Below, one piece after another: positions 33,549 to 41,148 of a DNA stretch of 64,000 bases. The first letter of the stretch is position 1, and each line of letters opens with the position of its first letter. Made by a program: the position numbers and the translations under genes. Under the pieces are notes generated by a model. The model had not been told where the DNA came from, did no database searches, and worked only from the letters and a program-made list of their open reading frames with translations. Origin of the DNA: Kribbella aluminosa (GTDB lineage Bacteria > Actinomycetota > Actinomycetes > Propionibacteriales > Kribbellaceae); NCBI RefSeq assembly GCF_017876295.1, contig NZ_JAGINT010000001.1, positions 1,798,001-1,862,000 of the forward strand, written 5' to 3'.

Positions 33549-34238
33549 ATCACCACTGATTTGCGCGTCAACGAGCGCATCCGCGTTCCCGAGGTGCGGC
33601 TGGTCGGACCGAACGGTGAGCAGGTAGGCATCGTCCGGATCGAGGACGCACTTCGGCTGGCCCAGGAGGCCGACCTCGACCTGGTCGAGGTCGCTGCTAC
33701 CGCCCGGCCTCCGGTCTGCAAGTTGATGGATTTCGGCAAGTACAAGTACGAGACTGCGCAGAAGGCGCGCGAGTCCCGCCGGAACCAGACCAACACCATC
33801 ATCAAAGAGATGAAGCTGCGGCCGAAGATCGACCCGCACGACTACGAGACCAAGAAGGGTCACGTGGTGCGGTTCCTGAGGGCCGGGGACAAGGTCAAGA
33901 TCACCATCATGTTCCGCGGACGTGAGCAGTCCCGGCCCGAGCTCGGGTTCCGGTTGCTGCAGCGGCTGGCCGAGGACGTCAGCGAGCTCGGCTTCGTCGA
34001 GTCCTCGCCGCGCCAGGACGGCCGGAACATGATCATGGTGCTCGGACCGCACAAGAAGAAGTCCGAAGCGCGCGTGGACGTGGAAGCCGAGAAGGCGCAT
34101 CGCAAGGCCGAGCGGGACGCCGAGGAGCAGGCGGAGCGCCAGGAGCGCGCCGAGCAGGCTCAGGCTCACGAGGCCGAGCGCGCCGCCGGCGTCACCAAGA
34201 AGCCGAAGGGTCCGGCCGACAACCTCGACCCGGAGTGA
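33549..34238 (+). CDS. infC: Translation initiation factor IF-3 (ATC start)
   Basis: The 229-residue product has the IF-3 N-domain ([20 protein letters not shown]), linker, and C-domain ([33 protein letters not shown]), plus an actinobacterial charged Glu/Ala/Lys tail of about 50 residues. IF-3 binds the 30S subunit and checks start-codon pairing. I place the start at ATC 33549, four bases after AGGAGG (33539-33544), because infC genes use rare starts that make IF-3 limit its own synthesis; the next candidate, TTG 33561, has no spaced site. The upstream leader has an attenuator-like structure. Confidence 0.93.
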   Translation: MTTDLRVNERIRVPEVRLVGPNGEQVGIVRIEDALRLAQEADLDLVEVAATARPPVCKLMDFGKYKYETAQKARESRRNQTNTIIKEMKLRPKIDPHDYETKKGHVVRFLRAGDKVKITIMFRGREQSRPELGFRLLQRLAEDVSELGFVESSPRQDGRNMIMVLGPHKKKSEARVDVEAEKAHRKAERDAEEQAERQERAEQAQAHEAERAAGVTKKPKGPADNLDPE

Positions 34239-34244
34239 CCGATC

Positions 34245-34279
34245 GCTCCGGCCGCCAGGTGAACCACAGCGGCCGGAGC
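34245..34279 (+). promoter_or_regulatory. 11-base-pair hairpin between infC and rpmI
   Basis: GCTCCGGCCGC (34245-34255) and GCGGCCGGAGC (34269-34279) are perfect reverse complements around a 13-base loop, in the 90-base gap between the two cistrons. No T-tract follows, so it is not a classic terminator. It may be a processing or ribosomal-protein (L20) binding site regulating rpmI-rplT, which is an inference from the known L20 control in other bacteria. Confidence 0.55.
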
Positions 34280-34328
34280 CGGCACACCGACGATCGAGTC
34301 AACGAAGAAAATCAGGAGCACAACAGCC

Positions 34329-34523
34329 ATGCCGAAGATGAAGACCCACTCGGGGATGAAGAAGCGGGTCCGGATCACCGGGTCGGGCAAGATCCGTCGT
34401 GAGCAGACCGGAGTCCGGCACCTCGCCGAGGCGAAGTCGTCGAAGCGCAAGCGTCGCCTGTCGGGCACCGTCGAGGTCGCCCCGGCGTACGTGAAGAAGG
34501 CCAAGAAGCTGCTCGGCATCTGA
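34329..34523 (+). CDS. rpmI: 50S ribosomal protein L35
   Basis: The 64-residue basic protein starts MPKMKTHSGMKKRVRITGSGKI and has the rest of the L35 pattern (RHLAEAKSSKRKRRL). It is the normal length and lies between infC and rplT as in most bacteria. A Shine-Dalgarno AGGAG stands about ten bases before the ATG. Confidence 0.98.
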   Translation: MPKMKTHSGMKKRVRITGSGKIRREQTGVRHLAEAKSSKRKRRLSGTVEVAPAYVKKAKKLLGI

Positions 34524-34598
34524 CGCACTTCCCCTCCCGAACATCCCCCGTCGTCGGCAGTCCTGTCCACGGCGCAGAAATACAAGGAGTAACACCTC

Positions 34599-34991
34599 AT
34601 GGCACGCGTGAAGCGGGCAGTCAACGCCCACAAGAAGCGCCGGGTCGTACTCGAGCAGGCCAGCGGCTATCGCGGCCAGCGCTCGCGGCTGTACCGCAAG
34701 GCCAAGGAGCAGGTCACCCACTCGCTCGTCTACGCCTACCGTGACCGCAAGGCGCGCAAGGGCGACTTCCGCAAGCTGTGGATCCAGCGCATCAACGCCG
34801 CGGTCCGCGCCGAGGACCTGACCTACAACCGCTTCATCCAGGGCCTGCGGCTGGCCGAGGTCGAGGTGGACCGGAAGATCCTCGCCGACCTCGCCGTCAA
34901 CGACCCGGCCGCGTTCTCCGCGCTCGTGCAGCTGGCCAAGGCCGCCCTGCCGGCGGACGTGAACGCGCCGAAGTCCGACGCCGCAGCCTGA
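34599..34991 (+). CDS. rplT: 50S ribosomal protein L20
   Basis: The 130-residue protein begins [20 protein letters not shown] and has [15 protein letters not shown] and [20 protein letters not shown], the hallmark of L20. It is needed early in 50S assembly and in other bacteria represses its own operon. The tail beyond about residue 118 is a short Ala-rich actinobacterial extension. AAGGAG stands before the ATG. The next gene begins 20 bases after the stop. Confidence 0.98.
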   Translation: MARVKRAVNAHKKRRVVLEQASGYRGQRSRLYRKAKEQVTHSLVYAYRDRKARKGDFRKLWIQRINAAVRAEDLTYNRFIQGLRLAEVEVDRKILADLAVNDPAAFSALVQLAKAALPADVNAPKSDAAA

Positions 34992-35011
34992 GCAACACCC
35001 GTACTCCACAA

Positions 35012-35815
35012 GTGGCGAGCCCTGGTGTCCTGACCGCGCAGTCCGCGCGGATCAAACAGGCCCGGCGGCTCGCCACTCGTGCGTTCCGGCGCAAGGCCGG
35101 CCGGTTCCTGGTCGAAGGCCCGCAGGCCGTCCGGGAGGCGCTCGAACATCGCGAGCTCGTGCTCGAGGTGTACGCCGAGACTGCCGTCGCGACCCGGCAC
35201 CGTGATCTGTACGACCTCGCCGCGGCCGCCGGCGTCCCGTGGTTCGAGGTCGACCGCGCCGCCGTGGAGTCGTTGAGCGAGACGGTCACCTCGCAGGGCG
35301 TCGTCGCGGTCTGTTCGCTGGTCACCGTTCCGCTGCCGACCGGTTCGGTCAAGCTCGTCGCGGCCGGCGTCCAGGTCCGCGATCCCGGCAACGTCGGCAC
35401 GTTGATCCGTACGGCGGACGCGGCCGGCGCGGACGCCGTCGTACTGTCGTCGGAATCCGTCGATCCGCACAACCCGAAGGCGGTCCGGGCCAGCGTCGGC
35501 AGCATCTTCCACGTCCCGATCAGCACCGACGTCGACATCCTGGACGCCGTACACGCGTGGCGCGAGCAGGGGTTGCAGGTGCTCGCCGCGGACGGGTACG
35601 GCGCGACCGACCTGGACACGTGCATCGACGACGGCACGCTCGCCCGGCCGACGGTCTGGCTGTTCGGGAACGAGGCGCACGGCCTGCCGGACGGCATCAA
35701 CGCCGTCGTCAACCACTCGGTGAAGGTGCCGATCTACGGCCGCGCTGAGTCGCTCAACCTGGCCACCGCGGCGGCCATCTGCCTGTACGCCTCCGCCCGG
35801 GAGCAACGCCGATGA
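35012..35815 (+). CDS. SpoU-family (TrmH-like) 23S rRNA 2'-O-methyltransferase
   Basis: The 267-residue protein has an N-terminal substrate-binding domain (RAFRRKAGRFLVEGPQAVRE) and a C-terminal SPOUT knot with the three SpoU motifs: VRDPGNVGTLIRTADAAGA, VWLFGNEAHGLP and IYGRAESLNLATAAAICLY. It would use SAM to methylate a ribose in rRNA; it resembles TsnR/RlmB-like enzymes linked to rplT in actinobacteria. GTG 35012 was chosen as the first plausible start after rplT; an extended frame inside rplT is rejected. The stop overlaps the PHP gene by 4 bases. Confidence 0.9.
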   Translation: MASPGVLTAQSARIKQARRLATRAFRRKAGRFLVEGPQAVREALEHRELVLEVYAETAVATRHRDLYDLAAAAGVPWFEVDRAAVESLSETVTSQGVVAVCSLVTVPLPTGSVKLVAAGVQVRDPGNVGTLIRTADAAGADAVVLSSESVDPHNPKAVRASVGSIFHVPISTDVDILDAVHAWREQGLQVLAADGYGATDLDTCIDDGTLARPTVWLFGNEAHGLPDGINAVVNHSVKVPIYGRAESLNLATAAAICLYASAREQRR

Positions 35816-36702
35816 TCTTCGACCTGCCGGGCCGGTTCTGGCGCGGGAACCTGCACACACACTCGAACCTGTCCGACGGGTTCCTGTCGCCGGCCGAGAC
35901 CGCGCAGGTGTACCGGGACGCCGGGTACGACTTCGTCGCGATCACCGACCACTTCCGGCCCGAGTACGGGTACCCGATGACGGACACCCGGGACCTCCGA
36001 ACCGACGCGTTCACCACGCTGATCGGCGCCGAACTGCACGCCCCACGCACCGAGGCCGGGCAGCAATGGCACATCGTCGCGGCCGGCCTGCCCCTGGACT
36101 TCGCGCCTCCGTCCGCCTCCGAATCCGGTCCGGAGCTGGCACGCCGAGCACGCGCCGCCGGTGCGTTCGTCGGCATGGCCCATCCCTCGGCATCACTGCT
36201 GACCGCGATCGACGCCGAGAGCCTCGACGCCGCCCACTCGGTCGAGGTCTACAACGCCCTCGCGGACCGCGAGAACCGCGGCGACAGCTGGCACCTCACC
36301 GACGTACTCCTGAACCGGGGCCACCGCCTCACGACGTACGCCGCCGACGACGCCCACCTGCAGCCCCAGGACCCGCCGTCCTGCCAGGCCTGGGTTCACG
36401 TCCGCGCCGAATCCCTCGACCCCGACGCCCTCCTGACCGCCCTGAAAGCCGGTCACTTCTACTCCAGCACCGGCCCCGAGCTGTACGGCGTACGCATCGA
36501 GGGCGACGACATCCACGTCCACTGCTCACCCGCCACCAAGATCCTCCTCACCGGCGGCCACCCCGGCGCAGAAGTTGCCCAAGGCACCGACCTCACCGAA
36601 CACACGTTCCCCCTGAACCTGTTCCGAGCCACCCACTGCCGCATCACCGTCGAAGACACCTCGGGCGCCCGAGCCTGGACCAACCCGATCCACCTCGGGT
36701 GA
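35812..36702 (+). CDS. PHP-domain phosphoesterase
   Basis: The 296-residue protein has the PHP metal-binding motifs: HTHSNLSDG (HxH) near residue 12, ITDH near 43, the glutamate in IGAELHA near 71, GMAHPS near 123 and YAADDAHLQ near 180. These residues bind three metals for hydrolysis of phosphoesters. The last 80 residues form a beta-rich tail. The substrate is unknown. It overlaps the methyltransferase stop (ATGA), so it is in the same transcript. Confidence 0.86.
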   Translation: MIFDLPGRFWRGNLHTHSNLSDGFLSPAETAQVYRDAGYDFVAITDHFRPEYGYPMTDTRDLRTDAFTTLIGAELHAPRTEAGQQWHIVAAGLPLDFAPPSASESGPELARRARAAGAFVGMAHPSASLLTAIDAESLDAAHSVEVYNALADRENRGDSWHLTDVLLNRGHRLTTYAADDAHLQPQDPPSCQAWVHVRAESLDPDALLTALKAGHFYSSTGPELYGVRIEGDDIHVHCSPATKILLTGGHPGAEVAQGTDLTEHTFPLNLFRATHCRITVEDTSGARAWTNPIHLG

Positions 36703-36790
36703 CGTCCTGCGGGCGCACGTGTCAGCGTCGGGGTAGTGCGCGTCAGGGCGCCTCCTCTCCGCGGCAAGCACTGAGTGCACCCTGGATCGA

Positions 36791-36874
36791 ATGCGGGACA
36801 TCGCCCGCGAAGGCGACCGCGAGGTGCTGGCTGAAGAACTCGCCGAAGAACCCTGGTTCGGTCTGACGACCTGA
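36791..36874 (+). other. Possible 27-residue ORF in a 184-base gap
   Basis: In the gap between the PHP gene and the convergent TetR gene, ATG 36791 opens an acidic 27-residue frame (MRDIAREGDREVLAEELAEE...). The frame is open some way upstream without another start. It has no recognisable ribosome binding site. It could be a gene remnant or chance. Confidence 0.2.
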
Positions 36875-36886
36875 GGACGGGGCGGG

Positions 36887-37591
36887 CTAGTTCTTGGCGC
36901 GGGCCTGGAGGCCGTCGAGGAGAGCGTCGAAACCGTAGACGAAGGTCTCGGTGAGGCTGGTGTTGAGGTCGGTGACGGTGCGGCGGCGGACGGACTCCTG
37001 CATCGCCGGGTAGTCGCCCGCCGCCGACTGGGCCTGTTCGAGCAGCTCGGCGATCCATTCCGGCTCGGAACTGCCGGACTTGCGGGCCATCTCGCGGGTG
37101 GCGACCTCGGCGCTGGCGGTGCCCAGCACGTACGACATCACCGCGCCCATCGCCAGGTCGACCTCGCGCTCGGAGAACCCGGCCGCGCCGAACAGCACCA
37201 TGCCGCGGGCGCCGAGTCCCATCGCCTTCGGCCCGATGCTCGGCCGGGTGTACATCACCTCGGGCAGCCAGGGATGCCGCAGTACGGCGGACCGCATGCT
37301 GTGGCCGAACAGCAGCGCCCCGCTCCGCCAGCCGGCCAGGTCCGGCTCCGGTACGTCGATCTCGCCCCAGACCTCGTCGATCAGCAGGTCGATCAGGTCG
37401 TCCTTGGTCGGCACGTGCCAGTACAGGCTGGTCGCCCCGGAGCCGAGCTTCGCCGCCAGCTTCCGCATGCTCAGGCCGGTCACGCCCTCGGTGTCGAGAA
37501 CCTGCATCGCGGCGGCCACGATCTGCTCCCGGCTCAGCGTCTCGCGGGCGGGTGCCGCCTTGCGTTGCCGGGTCCAGATCGTCTCTCTCAT
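36887..37591 (-). CDS. TetR-family regulator of the adjacent MFS pump
   Basis: The 234-residue protein has a TetR helix-turn-helix at about residues 22-68 (LSREQIVAAAMQVLDTEG; SLYWHVPTKDDLIDLLIDEV) and a TetR_C_1-type C-terminal domain like that of TetR proper. It is divergent from a 14-helix drug exporter across 49 bases packed with repeated operator units, so it very probably represses both genes. The inducer is unknown. Confidence 0.94.
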   Translation of the reverse strand: MRETIWTRQRKAAPARETLSREQIVAAAMQVLDTEGVTGLSMRKLAAKLGSGATSLYWHVPTKDDLIDLLIDEVWGEIDVPEPDLAGWRSGALLFGHSMRSAVLRHPWLPEVMYTRPSIGPKAMGLGARGMVLFGAAGFSEREVDLAMGAVMSYVLGTASAEVATREMARKSGSSEPEWIAELLEQAQSAAGDYPAMQESVRRRTVTDLNTSLTETFVYGFDALLDGLQARAKN

Positions 37592-37608
37592 ACGCCCATC
37601 CTACTAAC

Positions 37609-37668
37609 CACTCGCACGCCGTACGAGATCGTCGTACAGTGTGCGAGTGACTAGTACACCGTTCGAGT
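37609..37668. promoter_or_regulatory. Three-unit TetR operator
   Basis: A 15-base unit of the form GTAC(A/G)nnGT(G/T)CGAGT occurs three times: on the minus strand at 37609-37623, and on the plus strand at 37634-37648 and 37654-37668. The first two face each other and form a palindrome centred at 37629, with CACTCGCAC and GTGCGAGTG at its ends. The units overlap the start of the MFS gene and the promoters of both genes. Confidence 0.75.
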
Positions 37669-39161
37669 CCACTGCCGAGGGACATCCCCGGCGCTGGTGG
37701 ATCCTGCTGATCCTGTGCCTGAGCCTGATGGTGCTCGTCGTCGACAACACCGTCCTGAACCTGGCGATCCCGTCGCTGATGCGCGACCTGGGCGCGACGC
37801 CGGCGGACATCCAGTGGGTGATCGACGCCTACATCCTGGCGTTCGCGGGGCTGCTGCTGACCGCGGGCAGCCTGTCCGACCGGTTCGGGCGCCGCAAGAT
37901 GCTGCTGATCGGGCTGGTGCTGTTCGGCGCCGCCTCGCTGCTTGCCACGCTCGCCGCGAACCCGTGGCAGCTGATCGCCTGCCGCGGGCTGATGGGCGTC
38001 GGCGGTTCGCTGCTGATGCCGAGCACGCTGTCGCTGCTGTTCACGGTGTTCCCGCCGGAGGAGCAGCGCAAGGCGATGGCGGGCTGGTCGATGGTCGCGA
38101 TGGTCGGCGTGGTGGCCGGCCCGACCGTCGGCGGCGTACTGCTGAACCACTTCTGGTGGGGCTCGATCTTCCTGCTGAACGTACCGATCGCGGTGCTCGC
38201 GATCATCGGCACGCTGGCGCTGATCCCGGAGTCGAAGGGCCCGGCGCGCGACGTCGACCCGGCCGGCGCGATCCTGACGATCGTCGGGATGGCGTCGATC
38301 GTCTGGGCGGTCGTGTCGATCCCCGGCAGCGGCTGGGGGTCCGCGAAGGTGCTCGGCGGGCTGGTGGTCGGGGTGGTCGCGCTGACCGCGTTCGCGCTCT
38401 GGGAGAAGCGCAGCGCGCATCCGATGGTGCCGCTCGCGCTGTTCAAGGACCGGCGGTTCAGCGGTACGAGCTTCTCGATCGTGCTGCTGTCGTTCACCGC
38501 GGGCGGGCTGATGCTTGCGTTGACGCAGTACCTGCAGTTCGCGCTCGGGTACTCGCCGCTGAAGGCGGGGCTGGCGCTGATCCCGTACGCCCTGGCCGCG
38601 ACCGTCTTCAACGTGCTCGGCGCGACGCTCGGGAAGAAGCTGGCGGACCGGACGCTGATCGCACTCGGCCTGCTCGTCATTGCGGGTGCCTTCGGGATCC
38701 TGACGCAGGTGTCGGACTCGACCGGGTACGGACTGCTGATCCTCGGCCTGCTGGTGATGGGGATCGGCGGTGGCCTGGCCGGTCCAGCGGCGTACACGCT
38801 GCTGATGCAGGCCGTTCCGGCGGAGCACCGCGGCGTCGGCTCGGCGATGAACGACACCGTCCAGCAGACCGGTGCCGCGCTGTCGGTCGCCGTACTCGGC
38901 AGTGTGCTCGCCGCGGCGTACTCGTCGGCGCTGCCGGACTCGGTGCCGGAGGGGGCGCGCACGTCGATCGCCGCCACACTCGCACTCGGCCAGGACTTCT
39001 TCGCCGCCGCCAAGCACGCGTTCGTGGACGCGATGTCGATCGCGATGACAGTCGGCGCGATCGGCGCGGCAGCCGGGGCGGTCGTCGCCCTGACGGTCCT
39101 CCCGAAGGGCGAGCGGAAGGTACAGGACGCCGAGGCACCCGTGGACGACCCGGTCCACTGA
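37641..39161 (+). CDS. DHA2-family MFS multidrug transporter (EmrB/QacA type)
   Basis: The 506-residue protein has about 14 membrane helices and the DHA2 motifs: DNTVLNLAIPSLMRDLGA in helix 1, the loop motif GSLSDRFGRRKML, and the helix 5 motif MVGVVAGPTVGGVLL. It would export hydrophobic compounds with protons. The first possible start, GTG 37641, and GTG 37647 both lie inside the operator and lack a ribosome binding site, so the mRNA may be leaderless. It is controlled by the divergent TetR gene. Confidence 0.93.
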   Translation: MRVTSTPFESTAEGHPRRWWILLILCLSLMVLVVDNTVLNLAIPSLMRDLGATPADIQWVIDAYILAFAGLLLTAGSLSDRFGRRKMLLIGLVLFGAASLLATLAANPWQLIACRGLMGVGGSLLMPSTLSLLFTVFPPEEQRKAMAGWSMVAMVGVVAGPTVGGVLLNHFWWGSIFLLNVPIAVLAIIGTLALIPESKGPARDVDPAGAILTIVGMASIVWAVVSIPGSGWGSAKVLGGLVVGVVALTAFALWEKRSAHPMVPLALFKDRRFSGTSFSIVLLSFTAGGLMLALTQYLQFALGYSPLKAGLALIPYALAATVFNVLGATLGKKLADRTLIALGLLVIAGAFGILTQVSDSTGYGLLILGLLVMGIGGGLAGPAAYTLLMQAVPAEHRGVGSAMNDTVQQTGAALSVAVLGSVLAAAYSSALPDSVPEGARTSIAATLALGQDFFAAAKHAFVDAMSIAMTVGAIGAAAGAVVALTVLPKGERKVQDAEAPVDDPVH

Positions 39162-39265
39162 CAGCATTCGGGCATGACCCGACTGATCGACGCGCCGACA
39201 CCGGCCTGCGGAGTACGACGTACTTCGTCGACTCGGCGGGCCGGCACTGCGCGGTCGGTCAGCTG

Positions 39266-39625
39266 ATGCGGATGTCGGCCGAGCCTGAGTTCCAGAGGGT
39301 CGCCAACGGGGTGCTGCTGGCGTTGTTGATGCTGCTTCCGTTCGCGCTCGGGACGATGTTGAGCGGGCGGTCGCGGGGGAGCCGGCGGGTCCTCGGGTGG
39401 GCGCGGGGGCTCGCGCTCGCGACGGTCGTCCTGGCGATCGGGTACGACGTGGCCGGCGCCGTTTGCCTGATCCTCGCCGAACCCACCCCCGGCCACGAGC
39501 CGTGGGTGGATCCGGCCGCCGTCGTGCACTACCCGACCTTCTTCCTCCCGATCGGCGTAGCCGCCTTCCTGGCCGCCCTCGGCACCCTCGTCGCCACGAT
39601 CCGCGCCCGCCACCACCTGGGCTGA
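39266..39625 (+). CDS. Small membrane protein, function unknown
   Basis: The 119-residue protein has three hydrophobic segments (about 14-34, 50-74 and 92-112) and a soluble loop between the last two. I recognise no family. ATG 39266 is the first ATG in this frame after the MFS stop; ATG 39272 is an alternative. Because the frame is open far upstream, a longer protein with a rare start cannot be excluded. It may be co-transcribed with the MFS gene. Confidence 0.55.
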   Translation: MRMSAEPEFQRVANGVLLALLMLLPFALGTMLSGRSRGSRRVLGWARGLALATVVLAIGYDVAGAVCLILAEPTPGHEPWVDPAAVVHYPTFFLPIGVAAFLAALGTLVATIRARHHLG

Positions 39626-39631
39626 CCCCAC

Positions 39632-39670
39632 CCCCGCTCCCACCCCGGCTCCCTCCCCAGCTCCCTCCCC
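39632..39670. repeat. C-rich tandem repeat left of the DUF559-like locus
   Basis: About three copies of a 12-base unit near CCCCNGCTCCCT follow the stop of the small membrane protein. The tract lies 12 bases before the first REP-like palindrome. A G-rich counterpart on the same strand lies beyond the second palindrome at 40970-41048. Confidence 0.6.
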
Positions 39671-39682
39671 GGCACGATCCGG

Positions 39683-39728
39683 CTTGGGGAGGATTTATGG
39701 CCCGGATCGGCACGAAATGCTCCCCAAG
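39683..39728. repeat. REP-like palindrome, left copy
   Basis: This 46-base element has ends CTTGGGGAG and CTCCCCAAG that are perfect complements, with ATTT/AAAT pairing inside. The reverse complement of its core (ATTTCGTGCCGATC-GGGC) matches the element at 40917-40962, so the two are related copies in inverted orientation, one on each side of the gene at 39782. Confidence 0.75.
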
Positions 39729-39781
39729 TCGACTGTCCACAGGGGGAGAGCACGGTCGTCGGGGAGGGGGCGGATGCGGGC

Positions 39782-40753
39782 ATGTTCTTGGGGGTGGAGG
39801 AGAGAAGCGGGGAATCGTTCGGGGAGTTGCGGCGACGGCAGGCGGGGGCGTTCAGCCGGGGTCAGGCGGTGGCACAGGGAATCACCGACAAGGTGTTGCG
39901 CGGGCGTCGCCGAGCGCGGCAGGTGCAGCGCGTTCATACAGGTGTCTATGTCGACTTCACCGGGCCGCTGCCCTGGGAGACCAGGATGTGGGCGGCATGG
40001 TTGTCCTGTGGGCCGGAGGCGGCGTTGACGGGTACGACGGCGCTCCGTCGGTACGGCGTCGCCGGGGACTGGCGGGACGAGCGGATCCAGGTCGCGGTAC
40101 CGCACTCGCGCCGGATCGTGCCGAAGGCCGGGGTGGTCGTCACTCGGCACCGTCACCTGTCCTCGCTCGTGCAGGCGTCGCGTGAACCGCCGACGGTGCG
40201 ATTGGAGGTCGCGCTGCTGGTCACCGCCAGTGCGGAGGCGAACGTTTCGCGGCGGGCCGCCGTACTGTTCGATGCGTGCCGGCAGCGCCGGACGACACCG
40301 GCCCGGTTGCTGGCGGAACTGGACTCGCTCCCGGAGCTGCCGGGCCGGCGGATCCTCCGGCGGATCCTGGCGGAGGCGGCCGAAGGTGTTCAGTCGCTGC
40401 TCGAGCAGGCGTACGTCCGACGCGTCGAGCGGGCGCACGGGTTGCCCCGGGCGCGACGACAGGTCCGTGCCGTCGACGCGGGTGCCGTCGTCTACCGGGA
40501 CTCCGAGTATTCGCCGTACGACGTGCTCGTCGAGCTGGACGGACAGGTAGGGCATGCCGACGCGGCCGATCGATGGCGCGACATGACCAGGGACAACGCC
40601 GCCGCGACGACGGGCAGGCTGACGCTCCGATTCGGCTACCGCCTGCTCACCGAACCCTGCCTCGCCGCATCCCAGGTAGCCGCCGCCCTCCACCTCCGAG
40701 GCTGGCCCGGCACCCCCCACCCGTGCTCCCCCACCTGCCCCATCCCCCAATAA
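39782..40753 (+). CDS. AbiEi-like N-terminal / DUF559-like nuclease-fold protein
   Basis: The 323-residue protein has an N-terminal helical segment resembling AbiEi-type antitoxin domains (FSRGQAVAQGITDKVLRGRR; VHTGVYV), then TGTTALRRYGV. Its C-terminal region (about 225-310) is like DUF559/Vsr-type restriction-endonuclease folds: DVLVELDGQVGHADAADRW, then RDMTRDNAAATTGRLTLRFG with its D-x-x-R-D-N-x-x motif. Such proteins are common and uncharacterised in actinobacteria. No cognate AbiEii toxin gene is adjacent. REP-like palindromes bracket the gene on both sides, which recalls REP-associated transposases; that parallel is inference. Confidence 0.75.
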   Translation: MFLGVEERSGESFGELRRRQAGAFSRGQAVAQGITDKVLRGRRRARQVQRVHTGVYVDFTGPLPWETRMWAAWLSCGPEAALTGTTALRRYGVAGDWRDERIQVAVPHSRRIVPKAGVVVTRHRHLSSLVQASREPPTVRLEVALLVTASAEANVSRRAAVLFDACRQRRTTPARLLAELDSLPELPGRRILRRILAEAAEGVQSLLEQAYVRRVERAHGLPRARRQVRAVDAGAVVYRDSEYSPYDVLVELDGQVGHADAADRWRDMTRDNAAATTGRLTLRFGYRLLTEPCLAASQVAAALHLRGWPGTPHPCSPTCPIPQ

Positions 40754-40780
40754 CCCGCTCGCCCGCGGCAACCCGCGCCC

Positions 40781-40853
40781 CTTCGTCCCCGGGCAAACCC
40801 CTCGTCCCCGGGCAAACCCCTCGTCCCGGGCAAACCCCTCGTCCCGGGCAGCC
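40781..40853. repeat. Tandem repeat of 17-19 bases, four units
   Basis: Units of the form C(T/C)TCGTCCC(C)GGGCAAACC start at 40781, 40800, 40819 and 40837; the last is truncated and diverged. The tract is a minisatellite between the DUF559-like gene and the right palindrome and probably varies in copy number between strains. Confidence 0.8.
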
Positions 40854-40916
40854 CGCGTCCCCGGCGACCCCTCGTCCCCGGTAGTCCCCTGTCCGCCCGA
40901 CAGCTCCCTTGTCGCC

Positions 40917-40962
40917 CTTGGGGAGGATTTCGTGCCGATCTGGGCGCAAGATCCTCCCCAAG
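40917..40962. repeat. REP-like palindrome, right copy
   Basis: CTTGGGGAGGAT (40917-40928) and ATCCTCCCCAAG (40951-40962) form a perfect 12-base stem around a 22-base core. It is the inverted relative of the element at 39683-39728. Both are followed on their right side by TCG and ACTG. It lies between the DUF559-like gene and pheS. Confidence 0.78.
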
Positions 40963-40969
40963 TCGGACT

Positions 40970-41048
40970 GGGCGGGGAGCGGGCGGGGAGCGGGCGGGGG
41001 TGGGCGGAGAGTTGGCGGGGGACTTGGCGGGGGACTTGGCAGGGGAAC
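40970..41048. repeat. G-rich tandem repeats upstream of pheS
   Basis: GGGCGGGGAGC occurs at 40970-40980 and 40981-40991 with a degenerate third unit. TTGGCGGGGGAC follows at 41012-41023 and 41024-41035, with a diverged third copy. These low-complexity tracts mirror the C-rich tract at 39632-39670. Confidence 0.7.
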
Positions 41049-41115
41049 GCTCCGGGGCGCGGGTGGGGGTTGTGGACGGGCGATTCACGGGTTTGGGGTT
41101 GGGGTTTCTAGACTG

Positions 41116-41138
41116 CAATTCGCAGAAGTTCCGAATTG
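41116..41138 (+). promoter_or_regulatory. Inverted repeat in the pheS leader
   Basis: CAATTCG (41116-41122) and CGAATTG (41132-41138) form a 7-base perfect inverted repeat with a 9-base spacer, ending 10 bases before the pheS ATG. A TAGACT box (41109-41114) stands just upstream and could be the -10 element, which would put the repeat at the 5' end of the transcript. It may be an operator or a leader hairpin near the ribosome binding site. Confidence 0.4.
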
Positions 41139-41148
41139 AGAGCGAGCC

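Noticed and set aside
39174..39263. Short ORF from ATG 39174 as start of the small membrane protein
   Set aside because: It is in a different frame from the membrane protein at 39266 and ends after 29 codons; joining them would require an unsupported frameshift.
36459..39740. 1093-residue minus-strand frame through the MFS and TetR region
   Set aside because: It runs opposite or across genes with clear families and has low-complexity Arg-rich sequence; no start signal.
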